Notes under the pieces: generated by a model
What the model saw: the letters and a program-made list of their open reading frames with translations, nothing else
Told to the model about the DNA's origin: nothing
Database searches by the model: none
Program-made: the position numbers and the translations under genes
Shown: one piece after another, positions 24,767 through 33,443 of the stretch
How positions within the stretch are numbered: the stretch's first letter is position 1
Layout: every line of letters begins with the position of its first letter
Source: Massiliimicrobium timonense
GTDB taxonomy: Bacteria > Bacillota_I > Bacilli_A > Erysipelotrichales > Coprobacillaceae
Assembly: GCF_002160865.1 (NCBI RefSeq)
Contig: NZ_NFLJ01000020.1
Span: 1 to 52,038 of the forward strand
Reading direction: 5' to 3'
Length of the DNA stretch: 52,038 bases

Positions 24767-26438
24767 TAAATCATTTGGAAATCATATTGTTTTTCAAAAT
24801 CTTTCTTTTGATTTTTCCAATTGTGGATTTTATCTTTTATGTGGGAAAAGTGGAAGTGGAAAATCAACCTTATTAAATATTTCAGCTGGATATGAAGATA
24901 TCGAGAGTGGTCAAAGAATTGTAGATGCATCTATTCATATCACGAGTATTTTTCAGACCTATGAACTGATTGACGAACTGACAGTATATGAAAACTTAAA
25001 AATGATAGAAGATATCTATCATGAAGATGTGTCTATGGATACGATTATGTCACAACTTGGTTTGCAGGAAATTCAAGATCATTACCCTCATGAACTTTCT
25101 GCAGGACAACAACAAAGAGTTGGTATAGCAAGAGCCCTCATGCAAAAACCACAAGTTATTATCTGTGATGAACCAACGGAATCATTAGATATAGAAAATA
25201 AAAAGATCGTTTTAGATTTACTCAAAAAACTATCAGCAACCTGTGTCGTGATTGTGGCTTCTCATGAACAACAACTGATGTTACCTTATTGTGATTATTG
25301 TTATGAAATCAAAGACCATCAACTGCATTGTCTTTTATCATCACCAACCAATAAACTTCCAATACCACCTCAACTACAATATCATCAAAAATCTATTCAT
25401 CATTATTTTCATCAAATATTTCATAAAAAGATGATGATCATGTCATTGATACTCACATGTCTAGTTTTAATAGAAATGGTATGTGTGCAAATTGATCATT
25501 CTTTATTCATGTTAGAACATGGTAAAGATGCTCTTAATTATCAAAGTCTTTATATTACAGATTATCGATCTTCTTTACAAGATATAGATGATTACCATCG
25601 CTTGATTCCTTTTCAACCTATAGAAATCAATCATCAACTCAAAAAAGTTAATATTTATCCTTGTCCAGATTCTTCTAGAATACATGATAATGAAATCATT
25701 ATCAATAAACAACTAGCTGATGCCCTGCAACAACAAGTGGGTTCAACCATTGAATTATCTTATCAACTACAAGAAGAAAGCTATCCTCTCACATTTATTA
25801 TTAAAGAAATCATTGAAGAAAAAGATGTTCATCAAATGCAAATATATTATTCGTATGATTATTTAATCAATACATTAAAAAACACACCTTATTCTTTAAA
25901 ATATCCTACTCAATATGATTTATTAACAGATGAAACTTTATCTTATGAAATCATCATTGATGGTGATATTGAACAGGCATATGAACAATATGCAAGTCAA
26001 AGCACTCTTTCAGTTTATCATAGTGTCCTTACAGATTGGCTTATCCAACAAAAAGATAATCATTTCTATCATCATATCTTTATTATTGTGGAAATTCTGA
26101 TTGCCTTTTTGATCTTATGCTTCTTATTTTATGATGTTTTTAAAAACATGAAAAAGAATCAAAAAAATTTATCTATTATGTATTCATTAGGGATTCCTTT
26201 ATCTTTATTAAAGCATATGTATTTGATTAAACAAGTCAAAATATTATTCATATTTTTCATGATTCCTGTTTTAGAATGCCTTTTGGCTTCGCTCTTTGGT
26301 ATTGATTTTTCTTTCATCATGATATTATTGATATTAAGTATTATGATTATATATATACTTGTTCTCAAACTTAGACTCCATGCTTTAAAAGTTACACATA
26401 TATCATCTATATTGAAAATATCTCAAGATGAATCATAA
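24741..26438 (+). CDS. ABC transporter, ATP-binding domain fused to FtsX-like permease (second of pair)
   Basis: A 565-residue partner with the same plan: Walker A 'GKSGSGKST' (35-43), signature 'LSAGQQQRVGIARAL', Walker B 'IICDEPTESLD', switch His in 'ASHE', then a shorter permease with a first membrane helix near 232-250, an outside domain and three C-terminal helices. The start at 24741 follows GGGGTG by seven bases. The overlapping genes suggest a heterodimer. Its outside domain is much shorter than that of the first protein, so the two halves are not interchangeable. Confidence 0.88.
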   Translation: MQLALQNIDKSFGNHIVFQNLSFDFSNCGFYLLCGKSGSGKSTLLNISAGYEDIESGQRIVDASIHITSIFQTYELIDELTVYENLKMIEDIYHEDVSMDTIMSQLGLQEIQDHYPHELSAGQQQRVGIARALMQKPQVIICDEPTESLDIENKKIVLDLLKKLSATCVVIVASHEQQLMLPYCDYCYEIKDHQLHCLLSSPTNKLPIPPQLQYHQKSIHHYFHQIFHKKMMIMSLILTCLVLIEMVCVQIDHSLFMLEHGKDALNYQSLYITDYRSSLQDIDDYHRLIPFQPIEINHQLKKVNIYPCPDSSRIHDNEIIINKQLADALQQQVGSTIELSYQLQEESYPLTFIIKEIIEEKDVHQMQIYYSYDYLINTLKNTPYSLKYPTQYDLLTDETLSYEIIIDGDIEQAYEQYASQSTLSVYHSVLTDWLIQQKDNHFYHHIFIIVEILIAFLILCFLFYDVFKNMKKNQKNLSIMYSLGIPLSLLKHMYLIKQVKILFIFFMIPVLECLLASLFGIDFSFIMILLILSIMIIYILVLKLRLHALKVTHISSILKISQDES

Positions 26439-26442
26439 TATA

Positions 26443-26488
26443 AAAACTATCCTGATTGAAATTACATTTTCAAAAAGGATAGTTTTTT
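26443..26488. terminator. Bidirectional terminator after the ABC pair
   Basis: AAAACTATCCT (26443-26453) pairs perfectly with AGGATAGTTTT (26476-26486), with an inner TTGAAA/TTTCAA pair and T-runs on both sides. It serves the ABC pair and the converging cysteine-desulfidase gene. Confidence 0.85.
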
Positions 26489-26494
26489 ACATAC

Positions 26495-27763
26495 TTAACG
26501 ACACATTAATTTAATAATTTCCTTATCTGTTTCCTTCATTCCATCACGTGATAATTCTCCGATATTACGAATCGTATTTTCGACACCTTTTAAAACAAGT
26601 CCTTCGCCATCTTTAAACTCACAGCCATTTTTATACATATAGTATCCTAATATTCCTGCATCCACACTGGCAGCAATCTTTCCAGCACAAGATGGTTTAG
26701 CTCCATCACAGATGATTCCTGATACAATCGCTAAACCATTAACCATTGTATGACAGATGGCTTCATAATCACCACCAAGTAAATAGGCAATACCACATCC
26801 AGCCCCAATACCAGCACTCACAGCACCACAATAGGCAGATAGTCTTCCAATCCCAGTTTTTTGATGGATTGTACATAAATTGGATACAATCAATGCACGA
26901 TAAAGTTCTTCCTCTGTTTTCTTGAATTCTCTGGCATAGACAATGACTGGTAGAGATGCAGTCATCCCTTGATTCCCACTTCCTGAATTAATAATGACTG
27001 GCATTTCACAGCCACTCATTCTGGCATCACTACCAGCCGCAGCATAAGCTTTTGCTTTAAATTTGACATCATCACCATATGTTTTCAGTATTGTTTGTCC
27101 AACACAGGCACCCCAGTGATGATTTAATCCTTCTGTTGCTATTGCAAAATTATAATCAATCTGTCTTTGTAAAAGGTCTTTGACTTGATCGAGTTCAACA
27201 TTATTCGCAAATTCATAAATATCATGAATATTTAATAAACTGCGATCTGTTAATGATTGATCTGCTGAAGCGACAACTCCCATTTCAAAAACAACATCAT
27301 GATCTCTTTCAATAAAAACAATATTAGTATGGAAACCAGCAATGCGTACTTTTGCCTGATGTTCTTTTCCAATCAGTTCTACACATATATCTAAAGCACA
27401 TTCACTCTCTAATGGTGAAATATCTATAGGAATATGTTGTAACCATTCATGCATTTTTTGTTTTTGTTGTTCACTAACTTCAGCAATCACCTCTAAGACT
27501 TTTTCTGTTTTTCCGGCAACAATCCCTGCTGCAATACTTGACGCAATTCCTTTAAGTCCTCCCGTATTAGGAACAACAACACTTTTAACATTCTTAATAA
27601 TATTTCCACTAACTTGCACATGAGCTTTGATGATTTCATCATTTAAAACATCACGACATTTACTGGCACAATAAGCTAATGCAATGGGTTCAGTACATCC
27701 CATTGCTGGAACTAATTCTTCTTTTAAAATTTGAATATAATGTTGATAATTCTTTGCTTCCAT
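26495..27763 (-). CDS. L-cysteine desulfidase family protein (UPF0597)
   Basis: A 422-residue enzyme of the family that holds archaeal CdsA and bacterial YhaM, expected to break L-cysteine into pyruvate, ammonia and sulfide with an Fe-S cluster and no PLP. It opens with 'PAMGCTEPIALAYC', the conserved cysteine region. Later cysteines in 'IICDGAKPSCAGK' are the likely cluster ligands. The start at 27763 follows GGAGAG by six bases; the ATG 15 bases upstream overlaps that site. Serine-dehydratase-type activity is an alternative. It stands alone beside the spoVA cluster. Confidence 0.86.
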   Translation of the reverse strand: MEAKNYQHYIQILKEELVPAMGCTEPIALAYCASKCRDVLNDEIIKAHVQVSGNIIKNVKSVVVPNTGGLKGIASSIAAGIVAGKTEKVLEVIAEVSEQQKQKMHEWLQHIPIDISPLESECALDICVELIGKEHQAKVRIAGFHTNIVFIERDHDVVFEMGVVASADQSLTDRSLLNIHDIYEFANNVELDQVKDLLQRQIDYNFAIATEGLNHHWGACVGQTILKTYGDDVKFKAKAYAAAGSDARMSGCEMPVIINSGSGNQGMTASLPVIVYAREFKKTEEELYRALIVSNLCTIHQKTGIGRLSAYCGAVSAGIGAGCGIAYLLGGDYEAICHTMVNGLAIVSGIICDGAKPSCAGKIAASVDAGILGYYMYKNGCEFKDGEGLVLKGVENTIRNIGELSRDGMKETDKEIIKLMCR

Positions 27764-27822
27764 AATCTTCTCTCCCATTCTTTTCTATTCTACCATTATT
27801 TCCAAAAACTGAAAAGAGAGGA

Positions 27823-29106
27823 TTATGCATTTGTTTGATTCTGTTTGGGTTGACGAATGAAAAAACGTAAAAGTTCTCGACCATGAAAAGGATATAAGGG
27901 ATATAAATAAGATACTCCAAAAGTCTTAATACGAGCTAAAGCTATCCATACAATAAGATTAAAAACAATAAAACCATAAACATTGAAAAACATCATACAA
28001 AAAATCATCATGACTTTTATATATTTATTGGTCAGTGATAATTCATAATTTGGTGTTGCAAAACCACCCACCGTACCGATAGCACAAAACATTAAAATAT
28101 CTTCTGAGAAAAAACCTAATTGAATCGCAAATTCTCCTAATAAAATAGCAGCAATCAATCCCATAGCATTCGATAAAGATTGGGGTGTATGAACGGTTGC
28201 TATACGTAAAAGCTCAATAGAAAGTTCGACAATCAGAATTTGTATAAAAAAGGAATAATCCCATTTTAAAAAGGATGAACATAAAGCAAAGATAGGCACA
28301 AGATAAATAGATAGGAAAACGGCAACCATACGAATCAAACGGATAAATGTCCCAATTAATGGTGTTTGACGATGTTCTTCGACATGTTCTAAAATTTCAA
28401 ATAAAGTTGTTGGCAACATGACAACGGAAGATGATGTATCACATAGAATCGCAATATAACCATGTTGAATATGTGTTGCGACAATATCTGGTCTTTCACT
28501 ATATCTAACCAAAGGAAATGGATTATATCCCTGCTGTAGCAGAACTTCTTCAATAGCACGATCACTCATTATAAATTCTTGTGATTGAACTTGAGAAATA
28601 CGCTGTAATAATTGATTTAAAACATCATTATTCACTTTATCTTCTAAATAAGCTACAGCTATATCAATTGGATTTTGTGTTCCCATTGTGGTCAAATGAA
28701 AACATAATTCTGGTGTCTTGATACGTCGACGAATCAGTCCTGTATTATTTAAAATAGATTCATTAAAACCATCTTTAGCCCCTCGTACACTCTTTTCTGT
28801 TTCTGGTTCTTCTATAGAACGATTAGGATAGTTTTTGGTATCCATTAAATAAGTCGTTTCACCATCAAATAAAGCACTATTGCCACCTAACAGGGCTTTT
28901 TGTATTTTATCAATATCATTTGTAGAAACAATCACAACATCTCCCATATGAATACAATTCTCTAAATCTTTTCCTTCTTTGCTTTCAATCCCTTCTACCA
29001 GTCGAGAAATCAAAACATCGTTAGATAAACTTGCTAAAAAATAAAGATGGACAAGTCTTCCTTTATAATTTAAAATACGATGTTTTAAATCATAAGAATC
29101 GTTCAT
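27823..29106 (-). CDS. spoVAF: Stage V sporulation protein AF (GerA-A family)
   Basis: A 427-residue membrane protein related to the A subunits of spore germinant receptors. Residues 1-235 are soluble ('GDVVIVSTND', 'GLIRRRIKTPELCFHLTTMG', 'NPFPLVRYSERPD'). Several membrane helices follow from about 245 to 400, with the family's 'HTPQSLSNAMGLIAAILLGE' and 'GTVGGFATPNYELSL'. In Bacillus, SpoVAF is an accessory of the SpoVA channel in the spore inner membrane and boosts germination. Its start overlaps spoVAE by 4 bp. Confidence 0.92.
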   Translation of the reverse strand: MNDSYDLKHRILNYKGRLVHLYFLASLSNDVLISRLVEGIESKEGKDLENCIHMGDVVIVSTNDIDKIQKALLGGNSALFDGETTYLMDTKNYPNRSIEEPETEKSVRGAKDGFNESILNNTGLIRRRIKTPELCFHLTTMGTQNPIDIAVAYLEDKVNNDVLNQLLQRISQVQSQEFIMSDRAIEEVLLQQGYNPFPLVRYSERPDIVATHIQHGYIAILCDTSSSVVMLPTTLFEILEHVEEHRQTPLIGTFIRLIRMVAVFLSIYLVPIFALCSSFLKWDYSFFIQILIVELSIELLRIATVHTPQSLSNAMGLIAAILLGEFAIQLGFFSEDILMFCAIGTVGGFATPNYELSLTNKYIKVMMIFCMMFFNVYGFIVFNLIVWIALARIKTFGVSYLYPLYPFHGRELLRFFIRQPKQNQTNA

Positions 29107-29453
29107 GATTTTGGTTTAAATATCATCGCAGCCAAAAACGCAAAAAGAATAGCTGCACTGATGCCTGCCGCTGTTAAATCAAACATTCCCATCGCAATAC
29201 CAAAAATACCATATTCTTGCGTAGCTGCCATAGCTCCATGCATTAAAGAATGTCCAAAACTGGTAATGGGAATTAAAGCTCCGGCATGAAAAATATCAAC
29301 CAGACGATCATAAATATGGAAAAGATCTAAAAAAGAACCTAAGACAACAAATAAACTCGTAATATGTCCCGGAGTTAAACGACTATGATCATAGATAAGC
29401 TGTGCAATCAGACAAACAAAACCACTAAATAAAAACGCTAATAGATAATTCAT
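29103..29453 (-). CDS. spoVAE: Stage V sporulation protein AE (SpoVAE/AEb)
   Basis: A 116-residue protein with about four membrane helices, matching the SpoVAEb type: 'RLTPGHITSLFVVLGSFLDLFHIYD', 'HAGALIPITSFGHSLMHGA', 'LTAAGISAAILFAFLAA'. With SpoVAC it belongs to the channel that takes calcium-dipicolinate into the forespore and releases it at germination. It overlaps both neighbours by 4 bp. Confidence 0.95.
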   Translation of the reverse strand: MNYLLAFLFSGFVCLIAQLIYDHSRLTPGHITSLFVVLGSFLDLFHIYDRLVDIFHAGALIPITSFGHSLMHGAMAATQEYGIFGIAMGMFDLTAAGISAAILFAFLAAMIFKPKS

Positions 29454-30457
29454 TCTACCGCCTCCAGACTAATGGCATGGGCAATACATGGAATGCTTTC
29501 TTTTTGAGCACTCATCATTGGTGACAACAAAGCCCCTGTTGAAACAACGAGAATCCTTTTTAATTTTTTGTCTTTAAGTTGTGGGTACAAAGAACCCATT
29601 GTCACTAAAGCACTACAGGCACAGCCACTGCCTCCTTGAAAAACGGGCTGATGAGATAAATCATAAAGCATACAACCACAATCGTTATAACGAACAACGT
29701 CTATTTTTTGACGTTGTAACATTTCTTTTAAAATCTGATGTCCATACATTGATAAATCACCTGTCACAACCAAATCATAATCATGAAAACTACGTTTTAA
29801 ATCTTGAAAATGATTCATCAATGTGTCAAATGCTGCAGGAGCCATCGCACGTCCCATATCATTCGCATCTGTCTGTCCATAATCAATGACACGTCCTAAA
29901 GTGATGGCTTCAACTTTCACAAGTTGCTTTTGAGATGTTAGTAAAGTTGCTACTGCTCCGGTTGCTGTAAAGGTTGTTGTTGCTTTCTTTTGTACACCAT
30001 ATTCAACAGGATAACGATATTGCCTTTCTGCCGAAGCATTATGACTTGATACCATTGTCATCACTCTATCAACAAATCCTGCTTCTACAAGCAAAGAACC
30101 TAAAGCTAATGATAAAGCAAAACCTGAACAAGCCCCATAAACACCAATAAATGGTTTCATTATTTCTCTAGCTAAATAATTAACAGAAGTGATCTGATTC
30201 AATAAATCACTTCCTAAATATAAATCTACATCATGATATTTTAATCGTTCTCTTTTTAAACAGATATCCAAAGCATCTCTTAACATTTTTCTTTCTGCTT
30301 TTTCAAATGATTTTTCACCATAGTGATAATCTTGAATACTTTTATCAAAACAGCTGCCTAATGGTCCTAAGTACTCTAAAGGTCCACAGACAGTACCAGA
30401 AGATGCGATAAAGACATTTTCTAAAGTGACTGAATTACCCAAAAAGTGTAATGACAT
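29450..30457 (-). CDS. spoVAD: Stage V sporulation protein AD
   Basis: A 335-residue thiolase-fold protein that binds dipicolinic acid and works with the SpoVA channel. Seen: 'VFIASSGTVCGPLEYLGPLG', 'LGSDLLNQITSVNYLAREI', 'GVYGACSGFALSLALGS' and 'GSGCACSALVTMGSLYP', all typical for SpoVAD. GGAG precedes the start by nine bases. It overlaps spoVAC by 23 bp and spoVAE by 4 bp. Confidence 0.96.
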   Translation of the reverse strand: MSLHFLGNSVTLENVFIASSGTVCGPLEYLGPLGSCFDKSIQDYHYGEKSFEKAERKMLRDALDICLKRERLKYHDVDLYLGSDLLNQITSVNYLAREIMKPFIGVYGACSGFALSLALGSLLVEAGFVDRVMTMVSSHNASAERQYRYPVEYGVQKKATTTFTATGAVATLLTSQKQLVKVEAITLGRVIDYGQTDANDMGRAMAPAAFDTLMNHFQDLKRSFHDYDLVVTGDLSMYGHQILKEMLQRQKIDVVRYNDCGCMLYDLSHQPVFQGGSGCACSALVTMGSLYPQLKDKKLKRILVVSTGALLSPMMSAQKESIPCIAHAISLEAVE

Positions 30458-30878
30458 AACGTATCACTCCTAACAGGGCAGAACTGACAATTCCATAGGT
30501 AATAACTGTTCCTCCTAATTTAAACATGTTACTGCCAATTCCCATAATCAGTCCTTCACTTTGACTATCTATGGCACTTGAGGTCATACTATTTGCAAAA
30601 CCGGTAATAGGAATGAAAGTTCCTGCTCCGGCTTTTTGTGCTAATTTATCATAAATACCTAATCCCGTTAATAAACAACTGATGAAAACTAATGTAATCG
30701 TCATCATGGGTGTTGCTTCTTTTTGACTGATATCATAAACATTCATAAAAAATTCTAAGACACCCTGTGCCAGAATCCCAATAATCCCTCCATAGATAAA
30801 AGCAAAAAAAGCATTTTTCATTTTATGCCCAACTGGTTTTAATGTTTCAGCTAACTGATCATATTCTTTATGATCCAT
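30435..30878 (-). CDS. spoVAC: Stage V sporulation protein AC
   Basis: A 147-residue membrane protein, the mechanosensitive channel member of the SpoVA complex. It shows 'FIYGGIIGILAQG', 'SCLLTGLGIYDKLAQKAGAGTFIPITGFANSM' and 'GSNMFKLGGTVITYGIVSS'. The start at 30878 (MDHKEY) is preferred over a longer frame because GAGGTG stands just upstream. It is first of spoVAC-AD-AE-AF. The cluster lacks spoVAA and spoVAB, as in many clostridia. I could not fix a SigG promoter with confidence. Confidence 0.94.
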   Translation of the reverse strand: MDHKEYDQLAETLKPVGHKMKNAFFAFIYGGIIGILAQGVLEFFMNVYDISQKEATPMMTITLVFISCLLTGLGIYDKLAQKAGAGTFIPITGFANSMTSSAIDSQSEGLIMGIGSNMFKLGGTVITYGIVSSALLGVIRYVITLFG

Positions 30879-30963
30879 TTTCATCACCTCTTTTTTAGTG
30901 TTTACATTTTTTGACTTTTCAAACATAATTTTTCAATATCAACATACACTTATTTTGAAAGGA

Positions 30964-31074
30964 ATGAAAAATTTGTCTATGAAAAACATATTAACTCGTC
31001 TTTTTGAATATTTTTTTGAGGTTGTTGAAGTCGATGAAGATGGACATGAAATAAAAAAACAACAGGACTCTTAA
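30964..31074 (+). CDS. Candidate small ORF (36 aa) divergent from spoVAC
   Basis: A short plus-strand frame MKNLSMKNILTRLFEYFFEV... ending in an acidic tail 'VDEDGHEIKK', followed directly by a terminator. AAAGGA abuts the first ATG, too close to be ideal; a TTG four codons in would be better spaced. It shares the spoVAC upstream region and may be expressed in the forespore. The evidence is weak and conservation would decide it. Confidence 0.35.
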   Translation: MKNLSMKNILTRLFEYFFEVVEVDEDGHEIKKQQDS

Positions 31075-31086
31075 TCCTTGTTGTTT
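31057..31086. terminator. Terminator between the small ORF and the FolT-type gene
   Basis: AAACAACAGGA (31057-31067) pairs with TCCTTGTTGTTT (31075-31086) with one bulged base, then TATTTTT. It works on the plus strand and probably also ends the minus-strand transporter gene, whose stop it overlaps. Confidence 0.75.
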
Positions 31087-31900
31087 ATTTTTCTAAGTGT
31101 ACCCATATTCTTCTTAAAAATGGGATTAAACTATATCCAATAAATATTTCAATAGGCAATATAGCACATTCTTTCACTACACGAATACATAAAGAAATCG
31201 TCCATGGGATATGATACATCATATCCAGCCATAATGGTGTTAAACATAATGTCACAACAATTTCTGTCAGTACTACACACAAAATCCAAGTTGAAAAAGT
31301 TTTGGCTTCTTGTGTATTAATCTTACGTTTTAAAAAGAGAATGATCACAACAAAAAGAAGTGATAATAAAAGACATAGTGAAATTAATGTTATTTTATCC
31401 TGTAGTTTTAATGAATAAGCCGTATCTGAAATACTAACGACATCTAACTGACTGATATATAAAGAAGCCCCTACTCCTAATATAACAATCAAACCAATCA
31501 CAATCATTAAAACTTTTGTTGGACTCACTCTTTTAAAGTGAACATGAACCATTGAAGGAATGACACTGACTAAAATTGTTCCTAGTGTAAATCCAAAGAA
31601 AGGAAATCCTGTGGGGACAATAATCAATCCTATCACATCACTACATAGCCCAACCAGAAAAGCATAGCTTGGAGATAAAAAATATCCTGCTAACATCAAG
31701 GGAATATATTCAAATCCAATCTTTAAACTCTCTGTTCCAAATAAAGGAATCATAATCGCTAATCTTTTACAAATAGCTGTCAAAATAATGAAAATAGCGG
31801 CTATCACTAATTTCATCACATTTCCTTTTTCAAAAGGATAAAATTTAAAAACATAAAAACCTAGTGCAATAATAATCATTGCAATTACAACTTGTTCCAT
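31085..31900 (-). CDS. ECF transporter S component, folate family (FolT-like)
   Basis: A 271-residue membrane protein that would bind a vitamin, probably folate, and dock on a shared ECF energizing module not found here. The FolT pattern is 'LKIGFEYIPLMLAGYFLSPSYAFLVGLCSD', 'PFFGFTLGTIL' and a C-terminal 'TPLWLDMMY' with 'IRVVKECAILPIEIFIGY'. Usual FolT is about 170-180 residues. The extra length sits at the N-terminus and in a middle insertion (about 125-205) that adds hydrophobic segments. The start has no clear ribosome binding site and is preceded by a transposon remnant, so translation may be weak. Confidence 0.8.
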   Translation of the reverse strand: MEQVVIAMIIIALGFYVFKFYPFEKGNVMKLVIAAIFIILTAICKRLAIMIPLFGTESLKIGFEYIPLMLAGYFLSPSYAFLVGLCSDVIGLIIVPTGFPFFGFTLGTILVSVIPSMVHVHFKRVSPTKVLMIVIGLIVILGVGASLYISQLDVVSISDTAYSLKLQDKITLISLCLLLSLLFVVIILFLKRKINTQEAKTFSTWILCVVLTEIVVTLCLTPLWLDMMYHIPWTISLCIRVVKECAILPIEIFIGYSLIPFLRRIWVHLEK

Positions 31901-31904
31901 AACA

Positions 31905-32013
31905 TCATGCTACATATAACAAATTTTCCTGCTTCATCCTCATTTCTAGTCCACAGGCGTTAATTCCGATTATATTTATATAACCGTACATGCTTTGCTA
32001 CTAACGTAGACTC
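31905..32013 (-). mobile_element. IS200/IS605-type tnpB 3' remnant with omega-RNA-like fold
   Basis: On the minus strand a 28-codon frame (31991-31905) ends 'INACGLEMRMKQENLLYVA'. 'ACG' followed by 'MKQE' is the typical C-terminal end of TnpB proteins. The surrounding bases fold: 32006-32012 pairs with 31948-31954, and 31979-31985 with 31968-31974. The DNA ends with the GAAGCAGG-like stretch seen at the 3' end of tnpB genes and their guide RNAs. No catalytic part of TnpB and no TnpA is present, so this is a decayed end piece or a solo guide RNA. Confidence 0.5.
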
Positions 32014-32048
32014 CTCCTTCTTTTTTTATTTTTTATATCATACATGAT

Positions 32049-33443
32049 TTATTCATTATTGACAATATTTCTTTCTTCACCTTTTAAAAATGAAAGTATA
32101 TTTTCATAAACTTCATTGACACAACGTTGTCTAGCTTCAATAGACCCCCAAGCAATATGTGGTGTTAAAATCACTTTATCCATATCCTGTATAGAATAAA
32201 TCACATCATCTTCTAATAATGGTTCATGTTCAAAAACATCTAAACCAACCCCAGCCAGATGTCCTTCATTTAAAACTTTTACCAAAGCCTTTTCTTCAAT
32301 AATACCACCACGTCCAACATTAATTAAATAAGCTGTTTTTTTCATCTTTCTTAAAGCTTCTTCATCAAATAAATAATGTGTCTGTTCATTTAAAGGCGCA
32401 TGAATAGTTATAATATCAGATGTCTTTAATAACGTTTCAAAATCAACTTGCTGGTAATCACTTGTTGCATTTTTGCCACTTGTTGAATAATATTGAACTT
32501 TTGCCCCCATCGCCTTAGCAATACCAGCCACTGCCCTTCCAATATGTCCTAATCCAACAATACCCCAAGTCATAGATGACACATCATGAAAAACATCATC
32601 AAAATAACTAAAACGTTCACTATGACAATATGCTTTAGACTTCACAAAATGATCATAGGCAACATTCTTTTCAATAAGATGCATTAATAATGCTAAAGTA
32701 TGTTGAGCAACTGTTGTCGTTGAATAATCTTTAACATTAGCCACCTTGATTCCATGATCATGACAATATTTCAAATCAACATTATTTGTTCCTGTGGCAA
32801 ATAAACAAATCAGTTTCAAATGCTTTAATCCTTCTAAAACATCTTGATTCATAACATTTTTATTTGTAATGACAATATCAGCCCCTAAGATACGTCCTCT
32901 TATTTCAGATTGTTTTGTATCTTCATACATTGTCACTTGCCCAAGTGAACAAAGTTTAGATAAATCAACATCTTTGCCAACAGAAGCACTCTGTAAAACA
33001 ACAATATGAACATCTTCCTGACGAAGTAAAGTCATAAAATCTTCTAATGATACATCTTGAAATAATTTTCCCAGATGAATGGCTTCATTTAAATCTAAGA
33101 TATCTGTAGATAAAGCCACACCACACATTGCATTATCCACAATTTCAAATTTTAAAATATGTTGGATCATCGCAACTCCTAATGCTTTAGAAGTCATTGT
33201 TTTATCATCATCAATTGTTTCTAAAATATGTTGTTTAAAATGTTTTTCCTGTTGTTCACATTGATAAATACATTCTTGAAGTGATGTATATGATAAAATC
33301 TGATCTCTGACCAAATCATGATAAAGAAGTGGCAAAACAACATCATAAAGTTCCAATGGTACTGGTTTTCCATAACCTTTTGTAAAATTATACAGCAATG
33401 CTGTTCCTAATTCTTCATCTTTCATTCTATCTACTAGTTTCAT
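32049..33443 (-). CDS. D-2-hydroxyacid dehydrogenase with extra N-terminal ABC-3C middle-component-like domain
   Basis: A 464-residue protein. Residues about 146-460 are a complete NAD-dependent D-2-hydroxyacid dehydrogenase: 'FATGTNNVDL', nucleotide loop 'GIVGLGHIGRAVA' (GxGxxG from 297), active Arg in 'INVGRGGII' (R378), Glu in 'LDVFEHEP' and His in 'LTPHIAWG' (H429). The first 140 residues do not belong to that enzyme. Their pattern 'LGTALLYNFTKGYGKPVPLELYDVVLPLLYHDLVRDQILSYTS' (in part) and later 'AIHLGKLFQDVSLEDFMTLL' resembles the middle component of three-component ABC systems (DUF6521-like). The start at 33443 follows GGAGG by eight bases and overlaps the metallophosphoesterase gene by 17 bp. 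Confidence 0.8.
   Translation of the reverse strand: MKLVDRMKDEELGTALLYNFTKGYGKPVPLELYDVVLPLLYHDLVRDQILSYTSLQECIYQCEQQEKHFKQHILETIDDDKTMTSKALGVAMIQHILKFEIVDNAMCGVALSTDILDLNEAIHLGKLFQDVSLEDFMTLLRQEDVHIVVLQSASVGKDVDLSKLCSLGQVTMYEDTKQSEIRGRILGADIVITNKNVMNQDVLEGLKHLKLICLFATGTNNVDLKYCHDHGIKVANVKDYSTTTVAQHTLALLMHLIEKNVAYDHFVKSKAYCHSERFSYFDDVFHDVSSMTWGIVGLGHIGRAVAGIAKAMGAKVQYYSTSGKNATSDYQQVDFETLLKTSDIITIHAPLNEQTHYLFDEEALRKMKKTAYLINVGRGGIIEEKALVKVLNEGHLAGVGLDVFEHEPLLEDDVIYSIQDMDKVILTPHIAWGSIEARQRCVNEVYENILSFLKGEERNIVNNE

Noticed and set aside
31901-32048. Tetrahydrofolate riboswitch ahead of the FolT-type gene
   Set aside because: The conserved THF-riboswitch segments are missing; the ACG/MKQE frame points to a TnpB remnant instead.
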